Source: a virus
Virus record (IMG/VR): IMGVR_UViG_3300032093_007999
Location: 40,340-104,339 of that record
Length of the DNA: 64,000 bases
Strand: one strand, 5' to 3'
Under the pieces are notes generated by a model, which saw nothing but the letters and a program-made list of their open reading frames with translations, was not told the DNA's origin and did no database searches. Shown in pieces: positions 51,839 to 61,389 of the stretch. Both the position numbers and the translations under genes were made by a program. The first letter of the stretch is position 1. Each line of letters opens with the position of its first letter.

Positions 51839-54800
51839 ATGGCAACTAACAGTAAAGTATTTGTATCACCGGGTGTTTATACTTCTGAAGTAGATTTAAG
51901 TTTTGTGGCTCAAAGTGTTGGTGTAACAACTTTAGGTATTGCGGGAGAGACTTTAAAAGGCCCTGCATTTGAACCTATCTTCATTAGAAACTACGATGAG
52001 TTTACAACTTATTTCGGAGGAACTTCACCTGAAAAATTTGTGAATACTCAAATTCCTAAATATGAGGCAGCATATATCGCTAAATCATATTTACAACAAT
52101 CAAATCAATTATTTGTAACCAGAATATTAGGATTATCGGGTTATGATGCAGGACCTTCTTGGTCTATTGTAACAACAGCAAATGTTGATCCCGCAACCGT
52201 AGGATTTAATTGTGCTAGTGGTGTTACGGTAGATTGTGATTTCGTTTGTACATCCGCAAACACTTTGGATTTTACAGTTGATTTTAGTGGGTGTAATAAT
52301 TCACAAACAACTATTTCATTCTTGAATTCATTCCCTGATGAGATTCAATCAATATTAACAGAACCTTATACTCAATTCAATGGGGGAACCTCATCTCTTA
52401 ATGATAATATCACTGAAACTATTTTTGACATTATTACATTAGATGATCCTCTTACAGGTCAAACAATAATTGACTACTTTGGGTCAATAGATACTGATGA
52501 TTATAATATATTAAATCCAATTTTTTCTGCAGGAACAAGTAATAACAGATTTGATGTTCCTTCAGTTTCATTTGATGATACTGATTTAACTTCACCTCTT
52601 AATGATTCTTGGTATTACGCATTGTTTGATAATACAGGTAATGGAAATTATACAGGTTTTTCATTTTATAGTTATGTAACTGGTGTGACCGCAACCACTA
52701 CATCAACAAATTGTGCGTCATTCTACGATTATAGTATTAGTGGTACTTCTGGTGTTATCAATTACAATACAAATGTAATTAATGTTTGTTTACCTTCAGG
52801 GTTTACAGGTGATTTATCGGCTTTAACACCGACATTCAGTGCTTGTACAACAGGAGTTACTGCGGAAAGTGTAACACAAGTAAGTAATACAACTGTTGTT
52901 AATTTCTCTGCGGGAACTGTTACCTACACTTTAACTTCCGAAGATGGTTCTACAACTACAACTTGGGTGGTTAATGTTGTTGTAAATGATCCATGTAATC
53001 CTTGTAATTTCACAAGCGGTGGAACACAAGACCTTGGTGAAATAACAACTTGTTATTCAGGTAGTGTGATTGGTAGACTTTACTACTACACAGGAAACAC
53101 ATTTACGGATTATGATAATTTAGTTGTGGCAACATTAAGATCAAGAGGTATTGCAGATTATACTGACGGAACAAATCCAACTTGGGAAGTAACAGGAATT
53201 ACTGATGTTACTTTAGATATGACGGGAGCGTATTCAGGAGTTTCTAAAAACCCATACTTACCATTCTTGGTTAATGTAACAAATTATGAAGGAACCAACT
53301 TTAGTTTTGAAACTTCAATGTCAACTTCTGACGCAAAATACATGACTAAAGTATTTGGTACTAGTAACTTTGGTAAACCAAGAAATACGGTTCCGGTTTT
53401 CTTGGAAGAAAGATTCCAATCTCTATTGAATTATGCATATAGAAAAGGATATATTAGAGGTTTAAGTTCTTCTTTAATTTCTTTGGACTCAGCACAAAGT
53501 GCTTCATCTACATCCATTGGATGGTACTTGGATAGATACCAATCTCCAAGTTCTCCTTGGGTTGTTTCGGAATTGAGAGGTAATAAAGTTTACAACTTAT
53601 TTAAGTTCTACACAATTGCTGATGGTAATTCTGCAAACACTGAAGTTAAACTTTCAATTACAGATATTTCATTTGCTAACCAAACATTTACAGTGTTAGT
53701 TCGTGATTATTTTGACACAGACTCAGCACCAACAGTTCTTGAGAAATTCACAAACTGTTCTATGGATCCAAGTCAAAATAACTTCATTGCGAAAAAAGTA
53801 GGTACATTGGATGGTGAATACCAATTGAATTCTAAATTCATTATGGTTGAAATGAATGAGGACGCACCAGTTGATGCTCTACCTTGTGGATTTGAAGGGT
53901 TTACATTTAGAGAATATGCGGGAGCAAGATCTCCATTCCCTATTTTCAAAACCAAATATGATTTCCCTGGTGAAGTTATTTACAACCCACCATTTGGATT
54001 ACCTACAGGAGGAGACAATACAACAACAACAGGAGGTGATAATGTAAGAAGAACTTATCTTGGTATGTCAAACTTCTGGGGTTATGATTCTGACTTCTTT
54101 GATTATGTTGGTAAGAGAAATCCTATTTCTCCTTGTGATTTGGAAGGTGCCGAATGGTCATATAAAACTAGAGGTTATCACATGGATAAAAACGCTAGTG
54201 GACTAACAATCGGAAGTGCTTTCTCAACAAGTGGTACTCCAAGATTCTATGTTGGTGACGCGGCGTTTAGTTCAGAACCTACAAATGAAACAAGTCCATA
54301 CTATAGATTATTCTCAAGAAAGTTCACATTGTTCGTACAAGGAGGATTTGATGGATGGGATATCTATAGAGAGTATAGAACAAACGGAGATAGATATGTT
54401 CTTGGTAGAACAGGATTCTTAAACGGAGCGTGTGCAACTGATAGATATCCTACGGCTACTGGATGGGGAGCGTTTAAACAAATATCTCTTGGGGATGGTA
54501 CAAGAAGTTGGGCAAATACTGACTACTACGCATACCTATTGGGTATTAGATCATTCTCTAACCCTGAAGCGGTTAACATCAATTTATTTGTAACTCCTGG
54601 TATTGATTATGTTAATAATTCAGACCTTGTTGGTGATACAATTGATATGATTGAAAATGAAAGAGCGGATTCGTTGTATATTACAACAACTCCTGACTAC
54701 AATTTGTTTGTTCCAACAACCACAAGTGGAGATAATTTGATTTACCCACAAGAGGCGGTTGACAATCTAGAAGAGGCGGGAATTGACTCTAATTACACCG

Positions 54801-55408
54801 CAACTTACTACCCTTGGGTATTAACTCGTGATACGGTTAACAACACTCAAATTTATATTCCAGCAACCGCGGAAGTAACGAGAAACTTGGCGTTAACTGA
54901 TAATATTGCATTCCCTTGGTTCGCAGCGGCGGGTTATACTCGTGGTATTGTAAATTCAGTTAAAGCACGTAAGAAGTTAACTCAAGAAGATAGAGATACT
55001 CTTTATATCGGAAGAATTAACCCAATTGCAACTTTCTCTGATGTTGGTACAGTAATTTGGGGTAATAAAACTCTACAAGTTAGAGAATCTGCACTTGACA
55101 GAATCAACGTAAGAAGATTATTGTTACAGGCACGTAAATTAATATCTGCGGTTTCTGTAAGATTATTGTTTGATCAAAATGACGAACAAGTAAGACAGGA
55201 CTTCCTAAATGCGGTTAACCCAATTTTGGATTCAATCAGAAGAGATAGAGGTTTATATGATTTCCGAGTAACAGTTTCTTCAGATACTGCGGATCTTGAT
55301 AGAAATCAAATGACAGGTAAGATTTACATCAAACCAACTCGTTCGTTAGAATTTATAGATATCACATTCTATATAACACCTACGGGAGCATCATTTGAGA
55401 ATATCTAA
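51839..55408 (+). CDS. gp18: Tail sheath protein with large Ig-like insertion (T4 gp18-like)
   Basis: A contractile sheath subunit of 1189 aa, almost twice the T4 size (659). The N-terminus (SPGVYTSEVDLSFVAQSVG, GIAGETLKGPAFEP) and the C-terminus (WGNKTLQVRESALDRINVRR, FRVTVSSDTADLDRNQMTGK, LEFIDITFYI) are typical sheath core. The large middle insertion (about 105-500) includes an Ig-like stretch (GVINYNTNVINVCLPSGFTG, VTYTLTSEDGSTTTTWVVNV) with many Cys. It would project from the tail surface. It forms its own transcription unit, closed by the terminator at 55426. Confidence 0.93.
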   Translation: MATNSKVFVSPGVYTSEVDLSFVAQSVGVTTLGIAGETLKGPAFEPIFIRNYDEFTTYFGGTSPEKFVNTQIPKYEAAYIAKSYLQQSNQLFVTRILGLSGYDAGPSWSIVTTANVDPATVGFNCASGVTVDCDFVCTSANTLDFTVDFSGCNNSQTTISFLNSFPDEIQSILTEPYTQFNGGTSSLNDNITETIFDIITLDDPLTGQTIIDYFGSIDTDDYNILNPIFSAGTSNNRFDVPSVSFDDTDLTSPLNDSWYYALFDNTGNGNYTGFSFYSYVTGVTATTTSTNCASFYDYSISGTSGVINYNTNVINVCLPSGFTGDLSALTPTFSACTTGVTAESVTQVSNTTVVNFSAGTVTYTLTSEDGSTTTTWVVNVVVNDPCNPCNFTSGGTQDLGEITTCYSGSVIGRLYYYTGNTFTDYDNLVVATLRSRGIADYTDGTNPTWEVTGITDVTLDMTGAYSGVSKNPYLPFLVNVTNYEGTNFSFETSMSTSDAKYMTKVFGTSNFGKPRNTVPVFLEERFQSLLNYAYRKGYIRGLSSSLISLDSAQSASSTSIGWYLDRYQSPSSPWVVSELRGNKVYNLFKFYTIADGNSANTEVKLSITDISFANQTFTVLVRDYFDTDSAPTVLEKFTNCSMDPSQNNFIAKKVGTLDGEYQLNSKFIMVEMNEDAPVDALPCGFEGFTFREYAGARSPFPIFKTKYDFPGEVIYNPPFGLPTGGDNTTTTGGDNVRRTYLGMSNFWGYDSDFFDYVGKRNPISPCDLEGAEWSYKTRGYHMDKNASGLTIGSAFSTSGTPRFYVGDAAFSSEPTNETSPYYRLFSRKFTLFVQGGFDGWDIYREYRTNGDRYVLGRTGFLNGACATDRYPTATGWGAFKQISLGDGTRSWANTDYYAYLLGIRSFSNPEAVNINLFVTPGIDYVNNSDLVGDTIDMIENERADSLYITTTPDYNLFVPTTTSGDNLIYPQEAVDNLEEAGIDSNYTATYYPWVLTRDTVNNTQIYIPATAEVTRNLALTDNIAFPWFAAAGYTRGIVNSVKARKKLTQEDRDTLYIGRINPIATFSDVGTVIWGNKTLQVRESALDRINVRRLLLQARKLISAVSVRLLFDQNDEQVRQDFLNAVNPILDSIRRDRGLYDFRVTVSSDTADLDRNQMTGKIYIKPTRSLEFIDITFYITPTGASFENI

Positions 55409-55425
55409 TGATAAAATGAAAAAGG

Positions 55426-55452
55426 AAAGGGAGATTAATTCTCCCTTTTTTT
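55426..55452 (+). terminator. Rho-independent terminator after the sheath gene
   Basis: A perfect nine-pair stem (AAAGGGAGA / TCTCCCTTT, loop TTAAT) is followed by further T residues. It overlaps the start of the next promoter box. Confidence 0.9.
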
Positions 55453-55470
55453 ATTTATATGATATTTATT
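55452..55470 (+). promoter_or_regulatory. Two putative late promoter boxes
   Basis: TATTTATA (55452-55459) and TATTTATT (55463-55470) lie just before ATG 55474. Confidence 0.45.
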
Positions 55471-55473
55471 ATT

Positions 55474-56373
55474 ATGAATCATAGAATATTAGTTAGGCAG
55501 ATTATGACCGAAATGGTTAATGAGGTTGAATCAAAAAAGTATGGTCTTAAATATTATGCGTTTGATTGGGATGATAATCTTATGAAAATGCCAACGGAGA
55601 TTATTCTTTTAGATGAAAACGGAGATGAGGTTGGCATGTCAACCGAAGACTTTGCGGAATACAGAACTGAAATTGGAAAAACTCCATTTAAATATAATGG
55701 TAGTACTATTGTTGGTTTTGCCGAAACTCCATTTAGATATTTTAGTACTCTTGGGGATCAAAAGTTTATGAAGGATATTGAGACCGCCCCTTTAGTGAGA
55801 GAGCCTTGGTCTGATTTTGTTGAGGCAATCAATAACGGGTCAATATTTTCAATCATCACAGCAAGAGGTCACCACCCTAATACACTTAAAAAAGGTGTTT
55901 ACAAATTAATAATGATGGGAAGAGGAGGTCTTAATAGATCAAAACTAGTGGAGAGTCTTAAGGAGTATAGAAGAAAAATGGGGTTAAAATTTATTGATGA
56001 TGAAAATTCATTAATAAAAGATTACCTTGATAGATGTAGATTTTATCCTGTTTCATATGGTGCAGGATCCGCAACCAATCCTGAAGAAGGTAAAATAAGA
56101 GCAATGGAAGAATTTATAAGTTATGTAAAGAAACTTTCATTAAGACTTCAAAAGAAAGAATATCAATTTGTGAATGATGTTAGTAATAATTTTGTTCCAT
56201 TTACCCCTATGGTAGGTTTTTCAGATGATGACATAAGAAATATTGAATCAATGAAAAAACATTTTGAAAAGAAAGATGATAATATATTAAGAACTTATCA
56301 TACAAAAGGAGATGAAAAAAATATTTATGAGCAACTAGTTAAAAGGATGATATCAAAAATTAAATCAAAGTAA
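55474..56373 (+). CDS. HAD-like phosphatase-fold protein
   Basis: A 299-residue protein of a HAD-like family found near tail genes of T4-like phages. Motif I is YYAFDWDDNLMKMP with both Asp kept (D-x-D), motif II is IFSIITARGHHPNTLKKG, and motif III/IV lies around LKFIDDENSLIKDYLDR. The active site thus looks intact, unlike the degenerate HAD at 397-1083. An ATG at 55459 would add five residues but overlaps the promoter boxes, so 55474 is preferred. The substrate is unknown. Confidence 0.75.
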   Translation: MNHRILVRQIMTEMVNEVESKKYGLKYYAFDWDDNLMKMPTEIILLDENGDEVGMSTEDFAEYRTEIGKTPFKYNGSTIVGFAETPFRYFSTLGDQKFMKDIETAPLVREPWSDFVEAINNGSIFSIITARGHHPNTLKKGVYKLIMMGRGGLNRSKLVESLKEYRRKMGLKFIDDENSLIKDYLDRCRFYPVSYGAGSATNPEEGKIRAMEEFISYVKKLSLRLQKKEYQFVNDVSNNFVPFTPMVGFSDDDIRNIESMKKHFEKKDDNILRTYHTKGDEKNIYEQLVKRMISKIKSK

Positions 56374-56396
56374 ATAGAAAAATTTTAATAACGATA

Positions 56397-56404
56397 TATT
56401 TATA
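56397..56404 (+). promoter_or_regulatory. Putative late promoter box TATTTATA
   Basis: It lies 34 bases before the tube ATG at 56439, the same distance as at the sheath gene. Confidence 0.55.
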
Positions 56405-56438
56405 ATAAAAATAAACAGAAATTTAAAACTAAAAAACC

Positions 56439-56927
56439 ATGGCTGATTTATTAATGAAAATGCCAGTTCCTTACGAACCGAAAAGACAAAACCGATTTAT
56501 TATAAGATTCCCATCTAGTTTGGGTATTAATGAGTGGTTTGTGGAAAGTGCCGCAAGACCATCAATAAAAATCGGTTCAACTGAAATACAATTCTTAAAC
56601 ACCTCAACATTTGTTGCTGGTAGATTTAACTGGGATCCTATTCAGGTTAAATTCCGTGACCCAATCGGACCATCAGCATCACAGGCTCTTATGGAATGGG
56701 TTCGTTTATGTGCTGAATCTGTAACAGGTCGTATGGGTTATGCTGCGGGATATAAGAAAAATGTTGATATTGAGATGTTGGATCCAACAGGAGTTGTTGT
56801 TGAAAAATGGATATTGGAGGGAACTTTTTTAACTGACGTAAACTTTGGTTCATTATCTTATAGTCAAGATGCTCTTGCGGATATTTCAGCAACACTTCGT
56901 ATGGATCGTTGTATACTCGTGTACTAG
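56439..56927 (+). CDS. gp19: Tail tube protein (T4 gp19-like)
   Basis: A 162-residue tube subunit, the same length as T4 gp19 (163). It shows the usual layout: PYEPKRQNRFIIRFPSS, WFVESAARPSIKIG, VKFRDPIGPSASQALMEWVR, VDIEMLDPTGVVVEKWILEG and NFGSLSYSQD. It polymerises inside the sheath as the DNA conduit. It lies after the sheath and HAD genes and before a homing endonuclease. Confidence 0.93.
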   Translation: MADLLMKMPVPYEPKRQNRFIIRFPSSLGINEWFVESAARPSIKIGSTEIQFLNTSTFVAGRFNWDPIQVKFRDPIGPSASQALMEWVRLCAESVTGRMGYAAGYKKNVDIEMLDPTGVVVEKWILEGTFLTDVNFGSLSYSQDALADISATLRMDRCILVY

Positions 56928-56965
56928 TTTTTACATACCCTTTACAACCAAAATATTAATCCATA

Positions 56966-56973
56966 TATTTATT
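56966..56973 (+). promoter_or_regulatory. Putative late promoter box TATTTATT
   Basis: CATATATTTATTTAAAAA lies 13 bases before ATG 56987. Confidence 0.4.
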
Positions 56974-56986
56974 TAAAAATAAGTGT

Positions 56987-58582
56987 ATGGATTTTTCATT
57001 TTTCACAATCAATAATAAATCAGGATATAAGACCAACGAAAAATGGTTAATGAAAAATGAGTTAGAATTATATAATAGTATAATTGAATACTCAAAAACT
57101 TTAAATCAAGATCTAACTTTCAAGGAGAAACTTTATTTTTATTTTCATAAGTTAAAAGAAAGACCAAAATGCTTTAAGTGTGGTAATGAAGTTAAATTTA
57201 GAAACAGATTTGACAAACCATATGGTGATTTTTGTTCTTTATCTTGTGCCAATTCTTCAAAAGAAGAATTAATCAAAAGACAAAAAAAGACATTTAATGA
57301 TAAATATGGTGTGGACTTTTATCCAGAACACAAAGAATTTGTTAAAAAACAAAAAAACACAAAGTTAATTAATTATGGTGATGAAAATTATAATAACATT
57401 GAGAAAAGTAAATACACAAAGTTAATTAATTATGGTAATGAAAATTACAATAATATTGAAAAATATAAAAAAACTTGCGAATTAAAATATGGTGTAGATA
57501 ATTATTCTAAATCAAATAATTATCACAATAGAATCACTCAAGAATATAAGAATTTATATTCCGAAATATATTTTAATGAGGTGAAAAAAGGATCTGTTAT
57601 AATTGATTGTCCTAAATGTGGTAATAAGTCTGAATTAACAAAACAATTATTATATGAAAGATATAAGAGAAACTATGATGTTTGTTTAAATTGTAATCCT
57701 TTAGGGTTTAAACAAAGGAGTGGATATGAGAATGAGATTTGTGATTTTTTAGATGTTATAGGTGTTAAATATCTAACAAATTTTAAATTAAAAAATAAAA
57801 AAACTGAAGTTGATGTTTTTATTCCGGATTATAATTTAGGTATAGAATTTAATGGTTTATATTGGCATAATGAGTTATTTAAAACACCATTTTATCATTT
57901 AGAAAAAACAATAAAATGTGAGGGTGAGAATATTGAATTAATTCATATTTTTGAAGATGAATGGATATACAATCAAGAAATTATAAAATCAATAATAAAA
58001 AATAAAATTAAAATATCTGAAAATAAAATTTTTGCTAGAAAATGTGAAATAAGAGAAGTTGGTTTTAAAGAGTGTAAGGATTTTTTGGAGAAAAACCATA
58101 TTCAAGGATCCGTTAACTCAAGAGTTAGATTAGGTTTATTTTTTAAAGACGAAATGGTTTCTATTATGACATTCTCAAAAGGGAGAATTATAATGGGAGG
58201 TAAAACAGATGAATGGGAATTAAATAGATTTTGTAATAAATTAAATACTAATGTTATTGGGTCGGCATCAAAACTATTAAAAAATTTTATAAAAATAAAT
58301 AACCCTAAAAAAATAATTTCATATTCTGATATTAGGTTATTTAAGGGCGATTTATATGAAAAGTTAAATTTCAAATTTATATCTCAATCAAAACCAAACT
58401 ATTGGTATGTTATTGGAAATAAAAGACATTATAGGTTTAATTTTAAAAAATCATCTTTAATAAAAGAAGGATTTGATTCTAATAAAACTGAAAAAGAAAT
58501 TATGTTTGAACGTAAAATATATAGAATATACGATTGTGGTAATACGAGATGGGAATTAAGTATTGATAAAAAAACAAATTAA
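56987..58582 (+). CDS. Homing endonuclease (Vsr-like, with C-terminal extra domain)
   Basis: A 531-residue mobile endonuclease. An N-terminal zinc motif (CFKCGNEVKFRNRF, FCSLSCANSS) is followed by repeats of the type KLINYGNENYNNIEK and a second zinc site (CPKCG...CLNC). The nuclease part is Vsr-like (SGYENEICDFLDVIGVKYL, TEVDVFIPDYNLGIEFNG, YWHNELF). The last 180 residues (KIFARKCEIREVGFKECKDF, NRFCNKLNTNVIGSASKLL) look like a GNAT-like domain. It sits between the tube and the gp26-like gene, a common insertion site type. Confidence 0.87.
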   Translation: MDFSFFTINNKSGYKTNEKWLMKNELELYNSIIEYSKTLNQDLTFKEKLYFYFHKLKERPKCFKCGNEVKFRNRFDKPYGDFCSLSCANSSKEELIKRQKKTFNDKYGVDFYPEHKEFVKKQKNTKLINYGDENYNNIEKSKYTKLINYGNENYNNIEKYKKTCELKYGVDNYSKSNNYHNRITQEYKNLYSEIYFNEVKKGSVIIDCPKCGNKSELTKQLLYERYKRNYDVCLNCNPLGFKQRSGYENEICDFLDVIGVKYLTNFKLKNKKTEVDVFIPDYNLGIEFNGLYWHNELFKTPFYHLEKTIKCEGENIELIHIFEDEWIYNQEIIKSIIKNKIKISENKIFARKCEIREVGFKECKDFLEKNHIQGSVNSRVRLGLFFKDEMVSIMTFSKGRIIMGGKTDEWELNRFCNKLNTNVIGSASKLLKNFIKINNPKKIISYSDIRLFKGDLYEKLNFKFISQSKPNYWYVIGNKRHYRFNFKKSSLIKEGFDSNKTEKEIMFERKIYRIYDCGNTRWELSIDKKTN

Positions 58583-58607
58583 ATTATTATTTAAAATAAA
58601 AAATATT

Positions 58608-59372
58608 ATGGAACAAGATGTTAATCAATATGGTCAAATGGATTTTAACTTACCTCATGATGTGGTGAAACTACCATCTAATGGGATTTTTTACAAATCA
58701 AAAAAGAAAAGTGTTAAAGTTGGGTATCTAACTGCGACTGATGAAAATACCATATCAAATATTAACCCTAATAAATCAATAAGAGAAAGTATTGTTTTAC
58801 CTTTATTGAGAGGTAAGGTTTATGAACCAGACCTTAGACCTGACGAAATGTTGGATGGTGATATTGAGGCTTTAATGATCTTTTTAAGAAACACATCGTT
58901 TGGTCCTGAATATAATGTCCTTCTAAAAGACCCTGCAACAGGAAAAGAATTTTCATCATCAATTTTATTGGACGAACTTAATATAAGAAAAACAGATGCC
59001 AAACCAGATGAAAATGGATATTTAACAACAACATCACCTAGAGGTGGAAATTTGGTTAAATTAAAATTATTGACAATTGGAGATTTAATTGAGATTGATA
59101 GTATCATTGATCAATATCCGTCAGGTAGAATACCACCAACTCAAACTATTAGATTAAATAAAATGATTGTGTCAATTGATGGAAATGATGATAGAGGATT
59201 TATCTCCAAATTTATTGAAACAATGCCTATAATGGATTCAAAACACATAAAGAATTTCATTGCGGAAAATGAACCTAGATTAGACTTAACAAAAGAAGTA
59301 ATAGCCCCGTCAGGAGAAAGAGTGATGACCAATATCACTTTTGGGGTGGAATTTTTTCGGCCTTTCTTCTGA
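58608..59372 (+). CDS. Baseplate hub / tail assembly protein (T4 gp26-like), 0-frame product
   Basis: A 254-residue protein starting at ATG 58608 (an upstream ATG at 58563 overlaps the endonuclease and is unlikely). The sequence (VVKLPSNGIFYKSKKKSVKV, GYLTATDENTISN, IEALMIFLRNTSFGPEYNVL, KLLTIGDLIEIDSIIDQYP) resembles gp26-like hub/assembly proteins, with a cell-junction LPS-G-x-F-Y start. The 0 frame ends with FGVEFFRPFF. A +1 shift at TTT-TTT-CGG would extend it to 59508. It precedes the tape-measure gene. Confidence 0.62.
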   Translation: MEQDVNQYGQMDFNLPHDVVKLPSNGIFYKSKKKSVKVGYLTATDENTISNINPNKSIRESIVLPLLRGKVYEPDLRPDEMLDGDIEALMIFLRNTSFGPEYNVLLKDPATGKEFSSSILLDELNIRKTDAKPDENGYLTTTSPRGGNLVKLKLLTIGDLIEIDSIIDQYPSGRIPPTQTIRLNKMIVSIDGNDDRGFISKFIETMPIMDSKHIKNFIAENEPRLDLTKEVIAPSGERVMTNITFGVEFFRPFF

Positions 59373-59508
59373 TCACTCTAAAAATCTACTTGATGAATTT
59401 TATTTTATGTCAAAATTTCTGAGAACACAATACTCGGAATTTTTGTCTATGCCAACATATGTTAGAAGATATCTTATTGATAAGATTATTGAAGATAATA
59501 AAAAATAA
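59352..59508 (+). other. +1 frame extension of the gp26-like gene
   Basis: After GAATTTTTTCGG the +1 frame reads GLSSDHSKNLLDEFYFMSKF, then LRTQYSEFLSMPTYVRRYLI, then DKIIEDNKK and TAA at 59506-59508. M-P-T-Y-x-R-R-Y-L is the usual end of such proteins, so this is coding. P-site Phe-tRNA on UUU can slip to UUC, and CGG is a rare codon here, a good +1 setting. A one-base homopolymer error is the alternative. Confidence 0.6.
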
Positions 59509-59515
59509 TATTTGA

Positions 59516-59523
59516 TATTTATC
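59516..59523 (+). promoter_or_regulatory. Putative late promoter box TATTTATC
   Basis: TTGATATTTATCAATATA lies 20 bases before ATG 59544. Confidence 0.5.
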
Positions 59524-59543
59524 AATATATAAAATAATAACAA

Positions 59544-61334
59544 ATGATGTTTTTTCAAGATAGTGGTGTTAAGGCGGATTCTTCATCTGGATATGATCCA
59601 GAACAATTTGATGCGGTAAAAAAACTAGGTGAATTTTGGGAAAAACCTACTAACATCTTAAATAATTTAGTAAGTGAAATTGCGTCAGTCCCACAAAAAA
59701 TTGGTAGAGCAATATTAGATCTTGACGCTAAATCCGCACAATTAATTCAAGTTTTAGGGGTTGGTTCCAAAAGAGGACAAGAATTAACGTCAACAATTGC
59801 CGATACAATACCGAGATATCTTGAATTAGGTTTAAAGGCTAGTGATGTTACTGACGATTATAAAGATTTAGTTAATGCATTCAATGTTAATTTAAGTTTG
59901 ACTGATGACCAACTTGTTGAGCTTGCCGCAACCGCAAAGATAACAGGTCAAGAAGGAAAGGTTATGGCAAAATCTTTTCAAGATGTTGGAGTACCTATAT
60001 CTCAAATTGGGGAAAGAATGGTTGATGTTGCTAAAATCGCAAATCAGGCTGGTGTTACCGTTGGAAGTGTTTCTGCGGGGGTTGTTAAAAATTTGGATAA
60101 GATGAACCTATTCAATTTTGAAGGAGGGGTTAAAGGTCTTGCGAAAATGGCGGCTCAAGCATCTCGTTTAGGTATTGATATGGGTAAAATATTTGAAATA
60201 ACAGAAAAAGTATTTGATCCTGAAGGTGCTATTGATTTTGCTGCTAGTTTACAAAGATTGGGAGTTCAAACAAGTGAATTATTGGATCCATTAAGATTAA
60301 TGGATTTAGCACAAAATGACCCAACTGAACTTCAGAATCAAATTGTTGATATGACAAAACAGTTCACAAGATTTAATGAGCAGACAAAACAATTTGAGAT
60401 ATTACCTGGAGCAAAAAGACAGATGAATGAAATCGCCAAGTCAATAGGAATGACGGGAGGTGAACTTCAGAAAATGGCACTTAATGCTGCTAATTTTGAT
60501 ATGAAGTTAAAACAAATTAAATTCTCCCCTGATATAAAAGAAGAGGATAGAGAATTAATTGCGAGCATGGCTCAGATTGATGAAGGTGGAAAAGCACAAA
60601 TACAAGTTAGAGAAGTTGATGAAAAGACAGGTGAATGGACAGGTGAATATATTACAAAAGAAGTCGGACAATTAACTGCTAATGAGATAAAATCATTAAA
60701 AGACGAACAATTACTACAAGGAGAAACCGCGGAAGGAATTGCAAGAAATCAATTATCACAATTGGTTCAATTAAACACATCAATTGATAGATTGGTGACG
60801 AGTATTACTTATGGTGTTGCAAAATCAGTGCCGGCGCAAAAAGGTTATAAAGAAGCGACTGATACAATCATTAGTACTGTTGAAAAAGGAAAATTTGTTA
60901 CCCCTGAATTGGTTAGTAAAGATTTTGATAATGTTATGAAGAAATTAATGGAAACGCTTGATACTGCCGTTATGGGAATTGATACAAGCGGGTTTCAAAA
61001 TATTATTAATGGTATTGGTGATAAAATTAAAGGAGTTACAAATTATTTACCTGATATGTCAAATATATTAGGAACAACAACCGCAACACCGGCAACAACA
61101 AATACAATAACAAGTCCGGCAACCAATATTTCATCAACAAATACAACAATAAATACTGCCACTGAAACCGCACAAAACATACAATTAACTCACGTTTTTG
61201 ATTTTTCAAAAGTACCGCCTAATTTAACGTCCGCTGAAGTTACAAAAATAATGACAGAATGGGCATCAAATCCTATTAATGCGGATGCTATAGTTAAGAC
61301 CGCTAAAAATATTAACACTGGGTTAATAGCATAA
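59544..61334 (+). CDS. Tail tape measure-like protein (T4 gp29 position)
   Basis: A 596-residue protein, close to T4 gp29 (590). It is strongly helical with Ala/Gly-rich segments (AKSFQDVGVPISQIGERMVD, GLAKMAAQASRLGIDMGKIF, AAGxxxG-like), and a Thr/Asn-rich region near the C-terminus (TATPATTNTITSPATNISST). It follows the gp26-like gene, as expected for a ruler that sets tail length. The length and position support the call; the sequence itself has few diagnostic motifs. Confidence 0.65.
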   Translation: MMFFQDSGVKADSSSGYDPEQFDAVKKLGEFWEKPTNILNNLVSEIASVPQKIGRAILDLDAKSAQLIQVLGVGSKRGQELTSTIADTIPRYLELGLKASDVTDDYKDLVNAFNVNLSLTDDQLVELAATAKITGQEGKVMAKSFQDVGVPISQIGERMVDVAKIANQAGVTVGSVSAGVVKNLDKMNLFNFEGGVKGLAKMAAQASRLGIDMGKIFEITEKVFDPEGAIDFAASLQRLGVQTSELLDPLRLMDLAQNDPTELQNQIVDMTKQFTRFNEQTKQFEILPGAKRQMNEIAKSIGMTGGELQKMALNAANFDMKLKQIKFSPDIKEEDRELIASMAQIDEGGKAQIQVREVDEKTGEWTGEYITKEVGQLTANEIKSLKDEQLLQGETAEGIARNQLSQLVQLNTSIDRLVTSITYGVAKSVPAQKGYKEATDTIISTVEKGKFVTPELVSKDFDNVMKKLMETLDTAVMGIDTSGFQNIINGIGDKIKGVTNYLPDMSNILGTTTATPATTNTITSPATNISSTNTTINTATETAQNIQLTHVFDFSKVPPNLTSAEVTKIMTEWASNPINADAIVKTAKNINTGLIA

Positions 61335-61366
61335 CACTTTTTTACAATAAAAAAATACAAATTAGG

Positions 61367-61374
61367 TATTTATA
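61367..61374 (+). promoter_or_regulatory. Putative late promoter box TATTTATA
   Basis: TAGGTATTTATAAGATAAA lies 15 bases before ATG 61390. Confidence 0.5.
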
Positions 61375-61389
61375 AGATAAAGATATTAT

